Below the pieces are notes generated by a model that had not been told where the DNA came from, ran no database searches, and saw only the letters and a program-made list of their open reading frames with translations. A DNA stretch of 64,000 bases from DATJHM01 sp035493895 (lineage in GTDB: Bacteria; Chloroflexota; Ktedonobacteria; Ktedonobacterales; Ktedonobacteraceae), in assembly GCA_035493895.1 (NCBI GenBank), contig DATJHM010000139.1, positions 1-64,000 on the forward strand, given 5' to 3'. Shown piece after piece: positions 1-11,700 of the stretch; the first letter of the stretch is position 1; each line of letters opens with the position of its first letter. The translations under genes and the position numbers were made by a program.

Positions 1-1
1 C

Positions 2-3000
2 TATAACCAGTATGGGCCCACCGAAAGTCATATTGTCACCGCGCAGGAACTTCGTGGCGACCCGGCGCGCTGGCCGCTCTTTCCTCCGATCGGACGACCC
101 ATTAGCAATACCCAGCTCTACGTGCTGGACCAGCAGTTCGAACCGCTACCCATCGGCGTGGCTGGCGCGCTCTATATCGGCGGCGTCAATCTTGCCCGCG
201 GCTATCTCCATCGACCGGAGTGGACCGCCGAGCGCTTTGTGCCCAACCCCTGGAGCCTGGAACCCGGAGCCCGGCTCTATCAGACCGGCGATCTGGCACG
301 CTATCGCGCCGACGGGACCATTGAGTATCTGGGACGAGCCGATCAGCAGGTGAAGCTGCGTGGCTATCGCATTGAACCCGGGGAGATTGAGACCGTGTTG
401 CAGGCCTATCCAGCCATTCGGGAGGCCGTGGTGGTGCTGAGAGAAGAGACCGAGGGCGAAAAATCCCTCGTGGCCTATCTGGTCGCGCACCCCCACGAGC
501 CACTGAGCAACCAGGCTGTGCGCGCCTACCTGCAAGAGCATTTGCCGGTCTATATGCTGCCCTCGGCCCTGGTGATGCTCGAGGCTCTACCACTCACGCC
601 CAGTGGGAAAGTGGATCGGCGGGCACTGCCTGCTCCCCAGACCATACCAGAAGAGGCCGAGACCGGTCGGTTCCAGGAGGCCAGAACGCCGCTGGAAGAA
701 CTGGTGCAGGAACTGTGGGGCCAGCTCTTAGGCCAGCAGCAGATCGGGCTTTCCGAGAACTTCTTTGAACGGGGAGGCCACTCCTTGCTGGCAACCCAAC
801 TCATCGCGCAGGTCAGAAGTCTCTATGCCGTGGAGATCCCCTTACGCACCATCTTTGAAGCCCCCACCGTGGCCGAGTTCGCCCGGCGCGTGGAACAAGC
901 CTTGCGTCACGACGAAGTGCTAGCTGTGCCTCCCCTGCTGGTGGGCCCCCGTCCTGAAGCGCTGCCGCTCTCCTATGCGCAGCAACGACTCTGGTTCCTG
1001 GACCAGTTGGAGCCCGGCAGTATGGCCTATCTGCTTCCCTCAGCACTACGCGTCACAGGAGCGTTGGTGGTACAGGCGCTGGAGTGCAGTATGGACAGCC
1101 TGATCGAGCGCCACGAGAGCTTACGCACCACCTTTGCTGACCCGGGCATAGGAGAGCCTGTACAGGTGATCGAGCCGATTGGACACGTTCATCTGCCCCT
1201 GATTGATCTGCAAGGGCTGTCTCAGGAGCGGCAAGAGGAAGAGGTACGTCGCCTGGTCCGGCAGGAGGCTCAACATCCCTGCGATCTCGTACGAGGACCG
1301 TTGCTGCGGCTGGCGATAGTGCGCCTGCAACGCGATGAGCATGTACTGCTGATCACGCTGCATCATATCATCACCGATGGCTGGTCCATTGGCATCTTCG
1401 TGCGCGAACTGAGCGCGCTCTACCGGGCATATGTGGCAGGGGAACCGTCGCCCCTGGCCCCTCTGATGATGCAATATGCCGACTATGCGCTCTGGCAGCG
1501 GCAGTGGTTGCAAGGAGCAGTGTTAGAAGCGCAATTGGACTACTGGCGTCAGCAACTGGCGAGCAATACACCATTGGATTTACCCACCGACTATCCCCGT
1601 CCAGCAGTTCAGATGTACCGCGGGGCTCATCTACAGTGGCAGATACCGCTAGAGCTGACGGAGGCGTTGCGTACACTGAGCCAGCAGCAGCATGTCACAC
1701 TCTTTATGACCCTGCTCGCCAGTTTCCAGGTGCTCTTACAACGCTACAGTGGGCAACACGATATCAGCGTCGGCACTCCCATTGCCAACCGGCGACAAAC
1801 CGAGATCGAGGGACTCATCGGCTTCTTCGTCAACACGCTTGTGCTGCGTAGCGATCTCTCTGGCGATCCCAGTTTTGTCGAACTGCTTCAGCGGGTACGC
1901 GAGGTCTGCCTGGGAGCGTATGCCCATCAGGATGTGCCCTTTGAACAGGTGGTGGAGGCCCTGGCAACCGAGCGTGATCTGAGCCGCTCTCCGCTCTTCC
2001 AGGTCATGTTTGTCCTGCAAAATGTGCCGCAGGAGGAGCCTGTGGAGGTAACCGGAGTGCAGTTGCGCCCGCTGAGCGCCGAGAACTACAGCAGCCAGTT
2101 CGATCTGGCCCTCACGATCACAGAAACAGAGCAGGGATTGCGCGGCTCGCTGCAATACAACACGGACCTCTTTGCAGCCGAGACAATGAAGCGTCTGCTG
2201 AGCCATTGGCAAAGACTACTCGAAGGGGTGCTCCAGGACACATGGAGACCGATTGGGAGCCTCCCCTTGCTCTCCGCTCATGAGCAGGCCTACATCTTGC
2301 AGCAAGGGAAGCCAATCCACCGGGTCGCTTCGCCGTCTTTGAGTATCCTGCAATTGATCGAGCTACAGGTGGAACGAGCGCCCGATGCGATTGCGGTGGT
2401 TTTTGCAGAACAGATGTTGACCTACGCCGAACTCAATCGCAGGGCGAACCAACTTGCTCATGCCCTCCGCGCACTCGGCGTTGGCTCAGAACAGCGGGTC
2501 GGGGTCTGTCTCGAACGGTCGCTCGAACTGGTCATCGGATTGCTTGCCATCTGGAAGGCCGGGGGGGTCTATGTGCCTCTCGACCCGGACTATCCCGCCG
2601 CACGACATACCTTCCTGCTAGAGGATGCACAGGTACAGATCCTGCTCACCCGGGAACAGGTGCGTCCGACTATACCAGCATGGGAAGGACAGACCCTGTA
2701 CCTGGAGCGTGAATGGGACGCTATCAGCAGATTCCCCACCCACGAACCCGAGCGCGTGGAACTGCCTCTGTCGCTGGCCTACATCATCTACACCTCCGGC
2801 TCGACGGGCCAGCCAAAGGGAACGATGATCCCGCATAGTGGACTCGGCGATGTGATGATCGCTTCGGCCCGCGCCTTTGGGCTGGGGCCACAGACCAGGC
2901 TCTTGCAGCAAGCCTCGATCAGCTTTGACAATGCGCTCTGGGAGATGGGCATGGCGCTGGTCAGTGGGGCAACGCTGTGTCTGGGGAGGCAAGAGACGCA

Positions 3001-6000
3001 GGTGGGCGAAGCGCTGGCCCAGCTTTTGCAGCAACAAGCCATCACCGCAGCAGTTTTGACCCCTTCGGTGCTCGCAACGGTGCCCCCGGCCACCTATCCG
3101 ATCCTGCAAACGCTGCTGGTGGGAGGAGAACGGTGCCCGGCCGCCCTGGCGCAACGCTGGTCAGCGGGCCGCAGGTTCTTCAACACCTATGGTCCAACAG
3201 AAACGACGATCCATGCGACCTACCAGGAATGCACCGATGTGTCAGAGCAGGCTCCGCTGATTGGACGGCCCAATGCACATTGTGAGACCTATCTTTTAGA
3301 TGCGTCACTCCAGCCCGTGCCGCCTGGAGTTGTTGGGGAGCTCTATATCGGGGGAAGTGGGGTCGCGCGGGGGTATGTCCAACGACCGACCCTGACAGCC
3401 GAGCGTTTTGTGCCCCATCCATTCAGCGAACAGCCCGGGGCCCGCCTCTATCGCACCGGGGACCTGGCACGCACAGTGCCTTCGGGCGAGATCGCGTTTG
3501 TGGGACGTGTCGACCAGCAAGTAAAAATCCATGGGGTCCGCATCGAACTAGGAGAGATCGAAGCTGTCCTGCGCACACATCCAGGTGTACGGGAGGAAGT
3601 GGTGGTGGTGCGAGAAGAGCGTGAGGGTGAGAAGCGCCTGGTGGCCTATCTGGTCGCACACCCGGAACAGCCACTAAGCAGCCTGACCGTGCGCGCCTAC
3701 CTGCAAGAACGCTTGCCCGTCCATATGCTCCCTTCGGCCTTGGTGATGCTCGAGGCCTTGCCACTCACGCCTAATGGGAAAGTCGATCGGCGCGCGCTAC
3801 CCGCCCCGGAGGCGATACAAGACACAGATAGCAGTCGGTTCCAGGAGGCCAGAACGCCGCTGGAGGAACTGCTACGGGGACTGTGGTGCCAGCTCTTAGA
3901 CCGTCAGCAGATCGGGCTGGCAGAGAACTTCTTTGAACTGGGAGGCCACTCCCTTCTGGCGACACAACTGGTGGCACAGGTCAGAAGTCTGTATGCCGTG
4001 GAGATCCCCTTACGGACCGTCTTTGAAGCTCCCACCGTGGCAGAGTTCGCCCGGCGCGTGGAGCAAGCCTTGCGTCGAAACGACGGGATGGTCGCGCCCC
4101 CCCTGACAGGAGGAACCCGTCCTGAAGTCCTGCCCCTCTCGTATGCCCAACAGCGGCTCTGGTTCCTGGACCAGTTGGAACCCGGCAGTACGGCCTACCT
4201 GGTGCCTGCCGCATTCCATATCAAGGGGGAGATGCATATCCACGCCCTGCAACGCAGCCTACAGGAGCTACTCCAGCGCCATGAGAGTCTGCGCACCACC
4301 TTTGTTGATCACAGCGTGGGGGAACCAGTGCAGGTGATCCATCCGACCGGGCATGTTTCCCTACCCCTGATTGATCTGCAAGGGCTGGAGCCAGTCCGAC
4401 GCGAGAAGGAGGCACGTCGCCTGGCCAGTCAGGAGGCACAGCAGCCCTCTGATCTCGTTTATGGCCCATTGCTACGCTGCGTGCTCCTGCGATACGGGCC
4501 AGAGGAACACGCCCTCTTGCTGACACTGCATCATATCATCACCGATGGCTGGTCTGGGGAGATCATGCAGCGCGAACTGAGCACGCTGTACCGGGCATAT
4601 GCGACAGGGGAGCCCTCGCCATTGGCCCCCCTGAAGGTGCAATATGCCGATTATGCGCTCTGGCAGCGACAGTGGCTACAAGGAGCGGTGTTAGAGGCGC
4701 AACTGAACTACTGGCGTCAGCAGCTGGCAGGCAGCGCGCCATTGGAGCTGCCCACTGACCATCCGCGTCCCGCCGTGCAGACCTATCGGGGCGCGAGTCA
4801 GGAGTGGCAGGTGCCTGCGGCTCTCACCGAGGCGTTGCGTGCGTTGAGCCAGCAGCAGCATGTCACGCTCTTTATGACCCTGCTCGCCAGCTTCCAGGTG
4901 CTTTTGCAACACTACAGCGGACAACACGATATTAGCGTCGGCACCCCCATTGCCAACCGGCAGCAGGCTGAAATCGAAGGGCTCATCGGCTTCTTTGTCA
5001 ATACGCTCGTGCTGCGTAGCGATCTCTCTGGCGATCCCAGCTTTGTCGAGGTGCTCCAGCGGATACGCGAGGTCTGTCTGGGGGCCTATGCTCACCAGGA
5101 TGTGCCTTTCGAGCAGGTCGTGGAGGCCCTGGAACCTGAGCGCGACCTGAGCCGCTCGCCCCTCTTCCAGGTCATGTTTGCCCTGCAAAATGTGCCACAG
5201 GAGGAGCCAGCAGAGGTGGCCGGAGTGCAGATGCGTGCGCTGAGCGTCGAGAACCACACCAGTCAGTTTGATCTGACCTTCACAATCGCAGAAACGCCAC
5301 GCGGATTGTACGGCGCCCTGGAGTACAGCACTGATCTCTTTGAGGCGGCAACGATTACGCGTCTGCTGGGGCACTGGCAGACCCTGATGGAAGCCCTGCT
5401 GCATGAGCCCCATCTGCCCATCTCCCAGGTGCCGTGGCTTTCTGAGCAAGAACTGGCCCATTTGCTGACGCACTGGAACGCAACTCAGACCGCCTATCCT
5501 CGCGATCTGTGTGTCCATCAGCGCTTTGAACAGCAGGCGCAACGCACTCCCGATGCCGTCGCCCTGGTCTTTGAAGAGCAGACCCTGACCTACGCTGAAC
5601 TCGATCGGAGGGCTAATCAACTGGCTCACTTCCTACAAACACAGGGCCTGAGCCCTGATGGGTTGGTTGCGCTCTTCCTGGAGCGCACAATCGAGATGGT
5701 AATCGCGATATTCGGAGTACTCAAGGCAGGGGGAGCCTATGTGCCATTTGATGTGTCCACGCCGATCGACCGTCTCTCTATGCTCTTGCAGGAGGTGAAC
5801 CCCCTCGTTATCCTGACCCAGACCTCGCTCCAGCAGGTGATCACGCCTCTACAGAGACCAATGCTCTGCTTAGATTCGGCTGACACTCTCTGGCAAGAGC
5901 CTGTGACAGAGCTGGCCTTGCCCGGGGTCTTTCCAGAACAGGCGGCCTATGTGATCTATACCTCCGGCTCGACGGGCCAGCCCAAAGGAGTAGTCCTCCA

Positions 6001-8758
6001 ACATGCCGGATTGCTCAATCATGCGCTGAGTGCCATCGAGCACTATGCGCTCTCCGAGCACGATCGGGTCTTGCAATTCTCCTCCTTGAGCTTTGATATC
6101 GCCGTGGAAGAGATCTTCCCCATTCTCCTATGTGGAGGCACACTCGTCCTGCGTACAGAGGAGATGCTGGCCCCAGCTACTGCGTTCTTGCAGGCCATCG
6201 ACCGCTGGCAGATCACTGTTCTGGATCTGCCCACCGCCTATTGGCATACGCTGGTTGCTAGCCTGATACAGGAACCGGTCAGGCTTTCTGAGACACTACG
6301 ACTGCTTATTGTTGGGGGTGAGAAAGCCTCGCCCGAACTCTACCAGCACTGGACACGCTTGAGTGGCTCCCATCTCCGTTGGCTCAATACCTATGGCCCC
6401 ACCGAAGCGACCGTGATTGCGACGCTCTTTGATCCCCAGAAAGCGCTCAGCCACCAGCCACATCTCCTCCCCATCGGGCGGCCTATCGCCAACACGCAGG
6501 TCTACCTGCTCGATCGTTGGCTGCGCCCGGTCCCGGTGGGTGTGCGGGGCGAGATCTTCATCGGAGGCGCGGGCATTGCTCGTGGGTATCTGGGGAGTCC
6601 TGATCTGACAGCGGAACGCTTTCTCCCCGATCCCTTTGGCTCAGAACCAGGCGCGCGCCTCTATCGGACCGGGGATCTGGCCACGTATCTGCCCGGTGGA
6701 GAGCTTGTCTTTGCGGGGCGGCTCGACGAGCAGGTCAAGATCCGTGGCTATCGCATCGAACCGGGGGAGATCGAAGCCGTGCTGGCAACGCATCCAGCCA
6801 TCCGCGAGGCGATGGTGCTGGCCCGGGAAGATTGGCCGGGGAGCAGACAGCTCGTGGCCTATGTGGTCACCCGGACCGAACAGCCGCTCACCAGCCATGA
6901 TCTGCGCTTCTATCTGCAAGAGCGCCTGCCTGCCTATCTGCTGCCAGCGGCGTATGTTTTCCTGCCGACCTTCCCCCTCACCGCGCATGGCAAAGTCGAT
7001 CGACGCGCGTTGCCCTCTCCCAGTTGGGAGTCGGCTCAAGACAGCGAACCTTTCCAGGCCCCACGGACGCCCATCGAGCAAACGCTCGCGGAGATCTGGG
7101 CGCAGGTGCTGCATACCCAGCACATTGGCCTGCACGAGAACTTCTTTGAGCGTGGGGGAGACTCGATCCTGGGCATTCAGATTATCGCACGAGCCAGGCA
7201 AAAACACCTGCCCCTGACCCTCAAACAGCTCTTTCAGCATCAGACCATTGCCGAGTTGAGTGCCGTCATCGACGATGGCGAGCTGGTACAGGCAGAGCAA
7301 GGTCTGGTCCTCGGGGACGCCCCGCTCACGCCGATCCAGCACTGGTTTTTTGAGCAGGAGATGGCCGAGCCGCAGCATTGGAACCAAACCCTGTTCCTGG
7401 AGGTGGCAACCCCTCTGCAAACCGGATGGTTGGAGGAGGCAGTCGCCGCGTGGCTCGCTCAGCACGATGCCTTGCGCCTGCGTTTTCGCGTGGATGCAGA
7501 AGGCTGGCACCAGTTGTTTGCTCCCGCCGAGGAACCCACGCCTTTCGCTTGCATTGACCTCTCTCAGCTAACCAGCGAACAAGAGGAGATACAGGTGAGG
7601 CAACTGGCAGCGCAGACCCAGACCAGCCTGGATCTGGTCAACGGCCCCCTGGCGCGAGTGCTCGTCTTTACGCGGGAACCCGCTCGCCCACAGCTCTTGC
7701 TGATGGTGATCCATCATCTCGCCGTCGATGGGGTCTCCTGGCGCATCTTGCTTGAAGACTTGCAACAGGCCTACCAACAACGGGCGAGCGGGCTGCCCAT
7801 TCACCTGCCCGCCAAGACGAGTTCTTTCAAGGACTGGGCCGAACGCCTGGTGGCCTATGCCAACTCCAGCGAGATCGAGGCAGAGCAGGGCTACTGGTTG
7901 ACGAGCCAGCGAGCCCAGGTGCCTCACCTGCCGCTCGATATCCCCTTGAGCAAGCAGGTCAATACCGTGGCCACGACGCGTGCCTGCCACGCCGAACTCA
8001 CAGTGCAGGAGACCAGCCTGCTCTTAGAGCAGGTCCCTTCCGTCTACCAGACCCAGATCAACGAGATCCTGCTGACCGCAGTAGCCCAGGCGTTGGCACC
8101 CTGGATAGGTTCCTCGAGCATCCTGCTGGAACTGGAAGGGCATGGAAGAGAAGCGCTCTTTGCCGATGTGGATCTCTCGCGGACAGTCGGCTGGTTTACC
8201 ACCGTGTTCCCGGTGTGTCTGGAGCCTGGGCAGACCTCGAGCGTGCCGGAAACGATCGCCGCCGTAAAAGCGCAGGTGCGCGCCATCCCCCGGCATGGCA
8301 TTGGCTATGGGCTCCTGCGCTATCTGAGCACGGACCCCAGGGCCAGGCAGCTTAGTTCCTCGCCATTAGCGGAGCCGGAAATCTCCTTTAACTATCTGGG
8401 ACAATTCCATGAGGAGCAGTTCTCCTCGTTGCTAGCAGGACCATCCCCTTTCTCAGCAGGACCCGCGCAGAGTGCCAGGGGAAGGCGCACCCATCTGCTG
8501 GACATTACGGCTCAAGTCAGCGCAAAGCGCTTTCAGGTGACCTGGAGCTACTGCGACCAGCTCCATCAGCGTTCGACCATTGAGCGTCTGATGCAGGCCT
8601 TCATGGAGGCATTGCGGGCGATCATTGCGCAGAGCCAGGAGCCCGATGCTGGAACCTACACGCCAGCAGCGTTTGCCAACGTAGACCTCAGCCAGGAGCA
8701 ACTGGATCAGATCGTACTGGAAATGGAGAATGCTATGGAGATGGATAATGATGAATAG
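2..8758 (+). CDS. Nonribosomal peptide synthetase 1 (5' partial): (A)-T-C-A-T-C-A-T-E
   Basis: This multimodular peptide synthetase is already open at base 2, inside an adenylation (A) domain at its NQYGPTE motif, so its start lies upstream of the window. Domains in order by base: A remnant to about 640; carrier (T) with GGHS, Ser codon 782; C about 955-2240 with HHIITDG at 1361; A about 2390-3800 with the YTSGSTG loop near 2790; T with Ser codon 3950; C about 4110-5420; A about 5540-7010; T of the GGDS type, Ser codon 7163; epimerase (E) about 7310-8640 with HHLAVDGVSW at 7712. My reading of the ten-residue pocket code is DNWVLGTIH plus Lys for the second A (no assignment) and DIEDIGTVI plus Lys for the third. 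The two acidic residues of the latter suggest a basic amino acid such as Lys or Orn, made D by the E domain. The next gene overlaps the 3' end, so translation is probably coupled. Confidence 0.96.
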   Translation, partial: YNQYGPTESHIVTAQELRGDPARWPLFPPIGRPISNTQLYVLDQQFEPLPIGVAGALYIGGVNLARGYLHRPEWTAERFVPNPWSLEPGARLYQTGDLARYRADGTIEYLGRADQQVKLRGYRIEPGEIETVLQAYPAIREAVVVLREETEGEKSLVAYLVAHPHEPLSNQAVRAYLQEHLPVYMLPSALVMLEALPLTPSGKVDRRALPAPQTIPEEAETGRFQEARTPLEELVQELWGQLLGQQQIGLSENFFERGGHSLLATQLIAQVRSLYAVEIPLRTIFEAPTVAEFARRVEQALRHDEVLAVPPLLVGPRPEALPLSYAQQRLWFLDQLEPGSMAYLLPSALRVTGALVVQALECSMDSLIERHESLRTTFADPGIGEPVQVIEPIGHVHLPLIDLQGLSQERQEEEVRRLVRQEAQHPCDLVRGPLLRLAIVRLQRDEHVLLITLHHIITDGWSIGIFVRELSALYRAYVAGEPSPLAPLMMQYADYALWQRQWLQGAVLEAQLDYWRQQLASNTPLDLPTDYPRPAVQMYRGAHLQWQIPLELTEALRTLSQQQHVTLFMTLLASFQVLLQRYSGQHDISVGTPIANRRQTEIEGLIGFFVNTLVLRSDLSGDPSFVELLQRVREVCLGAYAHQDVPFEQVVEALATERDLSRSPLFQVMFVLQNVPQEEPVEVTGVQLRPLSAENYSSQFDLALTITETEQGLRGSLQYNTDLFAAETMKRLLSHWQRLLEGVLQDTWRPIGSLPLLSAHEQAYILQQGKPIHRVASPSLSILQLIELQVERAPDAIAVVFAEQMLTYAELNRRANQLAHALRALGVGSEQRVGVCLERSLELVIGLLAIWKAGGVYVPLDPDYPAARHTFLLEDAQVQILLTREQVRPTIPAWEGQTLYLEREWDAISRFPTHEPERVELPLSLAYIIYTSGSTGQPKGTMIPHSGLGDVMIASARAFGLGPQTRLLQQASISFDNALWEMGMALVSGATLCLGRQETQVGEALAQLLQQQAITAAVLTPSVLATVPPATYPILQTLLVGGERCPAALAQRWSAGRRFFNTYGPTETTIHATYQECTDVSEQAPLIGRPNAHCETYLLDASLQPVPPGVVGELYIGGSGVARGYVQRPTLTAERFVPHPFSEQPGARLYRTGDLARTVPSGEIAFVGRVDQQVKIHGVRIELGEIEAVLRTHPGVREEVVVVREEREGEKRLVAYLVAHPEQPLSSLTVRAYLQERLPVHMLPSALVMLEALPLTPNGKVDRRALPAPEAIQDTDSSRFQEARTPLEELLRGLWCQLLDRQQIGLAENFFELGGHSLLATQLVAQVRSLYAVEIPLRTVFEAPTVAEFARRVEQALRRNDGMVAPPLTGGTRPEVLPLSYAQQRLWFLDQLEPGSTAYLVPAAFHIKGEMHIHALQRSLQELLQRHESLRTTFVDHSVGEPVQVIHPTGHVSLPLIDLQGLEPVRREKEARRLASQEAQQPSDLVYGPLLRCVLLRYGPEEHALLLTLHHIITDGWSGEIMQRELSTLYRAYATGEPSPLAPLKVQYADYALWQRQWLQGAVLEAQLNYWRQQLAGSAPLELPTDHPRPAVQTYRGASQEWQVPAALTEALRALSQQQHVTLFMTLLASFQVLLQHYSGQHDISVGTPIANRQQAEIEGLIGFFVNTLVLRSDLSGDPSFVEVLQRIREVCLGAYAHQDVPFEQVVEALEPERDLSRSPLFQVMFALQNVPQEEPAEVAGVQMRALSVENHTSQFDLTFTIAETPRGLYGALEYSTDLFEAATITRLLGHWQTLMEALLHEPHLPISQVPWLSEQELAHLLTHWNATQTAYPRDLCVHQRFEQQAQRTPDAVALVFEEQTLTYAELDRRANQLAHFLQTQGLSPDGLVALFLERTIEMVIAIFGVLKAGGAYVPFDVSTPIDRLSMLLQEVNPLVILTQTSLQQVITPLQRPMLCLDSADTLWQEPVTELALPGVFPEQAAYVIYTSGSTGQPKGVVLQHAGLLNHALSAIEHYALSEHDRVLQFSSLSFDIAVEEIFPILLCGGTLVLRTEEMLAPATAFLQAIDRWQITVLDLPTAYWHTLVASLIQEPVRLSETLRLLIVGGEKASPELYQHWTRLSGSHLRWLNTYGPTEATVIATLFDPQKALSHQPHLLPIGRPIANTQVYLLDRWLRPVPVGVRGEIFIGGAGIARGYLGSPDLTAERFLPDPFGSEPGARLYRTGDLATYLPGGELVFAGRLDEQVKIRGYRIEPGEIEAVLATHPAIREAMVLAREDWPGSRQLVAYVVTRTEQPLTSHDLRFYLQERLPAYLLPAAYVFLPTFPLTAHGKVDRRALPSPSWESAQDSEPFQAPRTPIEQTLAEIWAQVLHTQHIGLHENFFERGGDSILGIQIIARARQKHLPLTLKQLFQHQTIAELSAVIDDGELVQAEQGLVLGDAPLTPIQHWFFEQEMAEPQHWNQTLFLEVATPLQTGWLEEAVAAWLAQHDALRLRFRVDAEGWHQLFAPAEEPTPFACIDLSQLTSEQEEIQVRQLAAQTQTSLDLVNGPLARVLVFTREPARPQLLLMVIHHLAVDGVSWRILLEDLQQAYQQRASGLPIHLPAKTSSFKDWAERLVAYANSSEIEAEQGYWLTSQRAQVPHLPLDIPLSKQVNTVATTRACHAELTVQETSLLLEQVPSVYQTQINEILLTAVAQALAPWIGSSSILLELEGHGREALFADVDLSRTVGWFTTVFPVCLEPGQTSSVPETIAAVKAQVRAIPRHGIGYGLLRYLSTDPRARQLSSSPLAEPEISFNYLGQFHEEQFSSLLAGPSPFSAGPAQSARGRRTHLLDITAQVSAKRFQVTWSYCDQLHQRSTIERLMQAFMEALRAIIAQSQEPDAGTYTPAAFANVDLSQEQLDQIVLEMENAMEMDNDE

Positions 8759-11700
8759 AAAAAACATTGAAGATATCAATCCTCTTGTTCCTGTGCAGCA
8801 AGGCATGCTCTATGAAACTATTCGCGCGCCCGGGTCCGGGATACATATCGAGCAATCCATGTACACCCTGGTAGGCAAATTGGAGATCACTGCTTTTGAA
8901 CGTGCCTGGCAATGGGGGATAGATCGCCATTCCATCTTGCGCACCGGTTTTCTCTGGAAGGAGCATGCTGAGCCACTCCAGGTCACGCTTCGCCAGATCC
9001 ATGTGGCTCCCAAATACCAGGATTTACGAGGGCTATCCCCTGAGGAACAACGCGTACGCATCAAAGACTACTTCAGGGAAGAGCGTGCGCGCGGGTTTGA
9101 GCTATCTCGGCCCCCACTGATGCGCCTGACGCTATTGCAAATCGATGAACAAACCTCCTGTCTTATCTGGACATTCCATCACATTTTAATGGATGGTTGG
9201 TCTTTCCAGATCCTGCTGAGCGAGATTGTTTCCTACTATACAGCCTTGAGTCAGGGACAAGCTTTTCATCTGAAGCCCAGCCGCCCCTATAGCGATTATA
9301 TTCGCTGGCTGAGAGCGCAGGATGTTTCTCAGGCTGAACAGTTCTGGCGCAACACGCTACGCGGCTTTACGCAGCCCACGATGCCTGGAAGAGTTGCGCA
9401 GGACAGTGCTGCTGGTATGGCACAAGAGCGCTATCGGACAATGTCAGCACATCTACTACCAGCAAGTGAGACAGCGGCCTTACAAATGCTTGCCCGTCGC
9501 CACCATATGACGCTCAGTACCATTCTACAAGGGGTATGGGCAATCCTATTGTGTCGCTATAGTGGAACGGCAGATGTGGTCTTTGGCGTCACGGTCTCCG
9601 GGCGTTCGGCTGACGTGATAGACATCGAGACGATGGTCGGATTGTACATGAATACGCTGCCACTGCGTATCCAACTACAAGATAATCTCTCTCTGTGGTC
9701 ATGGTTGGAGACGTTGCAACGCCAGAATATAGAGATGTGTACGTTTGAATACAGCTCAGCAGGCCAGATACATCAGTGGAGCGATATGCCTGGAACGTCC
9801 CTCTTGTATGAGAGCATATTAGTTGTGGAAAACTACCCGACGGCCTCAGCCGCCCCTGGAAACGTTGGCATCTCCATTGTTGATAGCACTGCCCAGGGAG
9901 CGCAAACCAAATATATGGTGACGCTGATGGTGGCAGGAGAAGCTCAATTAGACATCAGCTGCGTTTATGATACATTTCGTTTAGAACACGCCTCTATTGA
10001 ACACATATTGGAGCATTTCCGATTGGTTCTGAGCACTGTGGCAGCGGGTCGCGATGTGCCCCTTGCAACGCTCAACAGTTTGATTCCAGGTGAGCAGATT
10101 CCCGTTGTTTATCCGCCTCAGACGATCATTCAAACGAAAGCCGACAGCAGCTATGACAACGTTTATAGCCCGATAGAGGAAATAGTAGCTTCGGTCTGGA
10201 GCGAGGTGCTGGGAGAGCACAATCAGCTCGATCGTGGCAGCAACTTCTTCGAGTTTGGTGGACATTCATTACTGGCAACGCAGGTGACATCACGCCTGCG
10301 AACTGTGCTCGGGATAGAGCTTCCCCTGCGCGCAATTTTTGAAGCGCCCACGATAGCTGGCTTCGCACAGCAGGTGGAGCAGGCGTTACGTCGAGGTGAA
10401 GGAACAGTCTTGCCCCCTCTGGTCGCCGGAGAACGTCCCGAAACACTGCCGCTCTCCTATGCCCAACAGCGGCTCTGGTTCCTGGAGCAATTAGAGCCTG
10501 GCAGGGCTGTCTATCTGGTCCCCGCAGCACTCTCCATCAGCGGAGCGATTGATACTCATGCATTGGAACGCAGCATGCAGACCCTGATCCTTCGTCATGA
10601 GAGCCTGCGCACCACCTTTGCTGATATTGGAGGAGAGCCGGTACAGGTGATCCAGCCTGCTGGTCGCTCTCACCTCCCGATAATTGATCTACAGGGACTT
10701 GCGCAGGCACAACAGGTGGAGGAGAAGCAACGACTCATTGACCAGGAGTCAGAGCGTCCCTGTGATCTGGTACAGGGACCCTTGCTGCGCACTTCGCTGC
10801 TCCGCCTGAAACGAGACGAGCACGTATTCCTGGTCACGTTCCATCATATCATCACCGATGGCTGGTCCGATGGCGTGTTCATCCGTGAACTGACGAGCCT
10901 CTATCAAGCCTATTGTGCAGGAAGACCTTCCCCTCTGGCCCCTTTGCCCGTTCAATATGCCGATTATGCCCTCTGGCAGCGCCAATGGTTGCAGGGTGAG
11001 GCGCTACAGCAGCATCTGGACTATTGGAAAAAGCAACTCTGGCGAGCACAACCGCTGAAACTGCCCCTCGATACCCCCCGAACGACGCTGAAGAGCCATA
11101 GTGGCGCGACCGCCACCTTGCGCTTCTCCGCTGAGTTGACGCGTGATCTGGCGCATCTCAGCCGCAGGGAAGGCGTGACGCTGTTCATGGTGCTCTTGAG
11201 CCTTTTCCAGATCTTGCTGTCGCGACTCAGTGGACAGACGGACATCGTCGTGGGAACCGATGTCGCCAATCGCACGCAAGTGGAAACAGAGGGACTGATC
11301 GGCTTTTTTGTCAATCTTTTAGCCTTGCGTACAGACCTGCAAGGAAATCCGACCTTTCACCAGGTCGCACAACAGGTACGGGCGATGATGCTGGGAGCTT
11401 ATAGCCATCAAGCGCTACCATTTGAGATGGTTGTCGAGCAGGTGCAAGCCGAAAGGCAAGGGCATCAGGATTCGCTGGTGCAGGCGATCTTTGTGCTACA
11501 GAACATGCCACAGGAAGAAAAGGAAGAGATAGCGGGTATCCGCTTGCGACCTTCGCCAGCTCAGCAGACAGCAGCGAGATTTGATCTGGCGATGTTTGCC
11601 ACTGAGAATAAACACGGGCTCTGGCTTCAGGCAGTCTATCGGAAGGAGTTATTTCGCGCGGAGACAATCACACAGCTCTTAGCACGTTTTGAATGCCTGG

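Noticed and set aside
4691..5629. Minus-strand 312-aa frame inside NRPS1
   Set aside because: Antisense shadow within a clear C-A region; similar shadows recur opposite each C domain because the modules are repeated.
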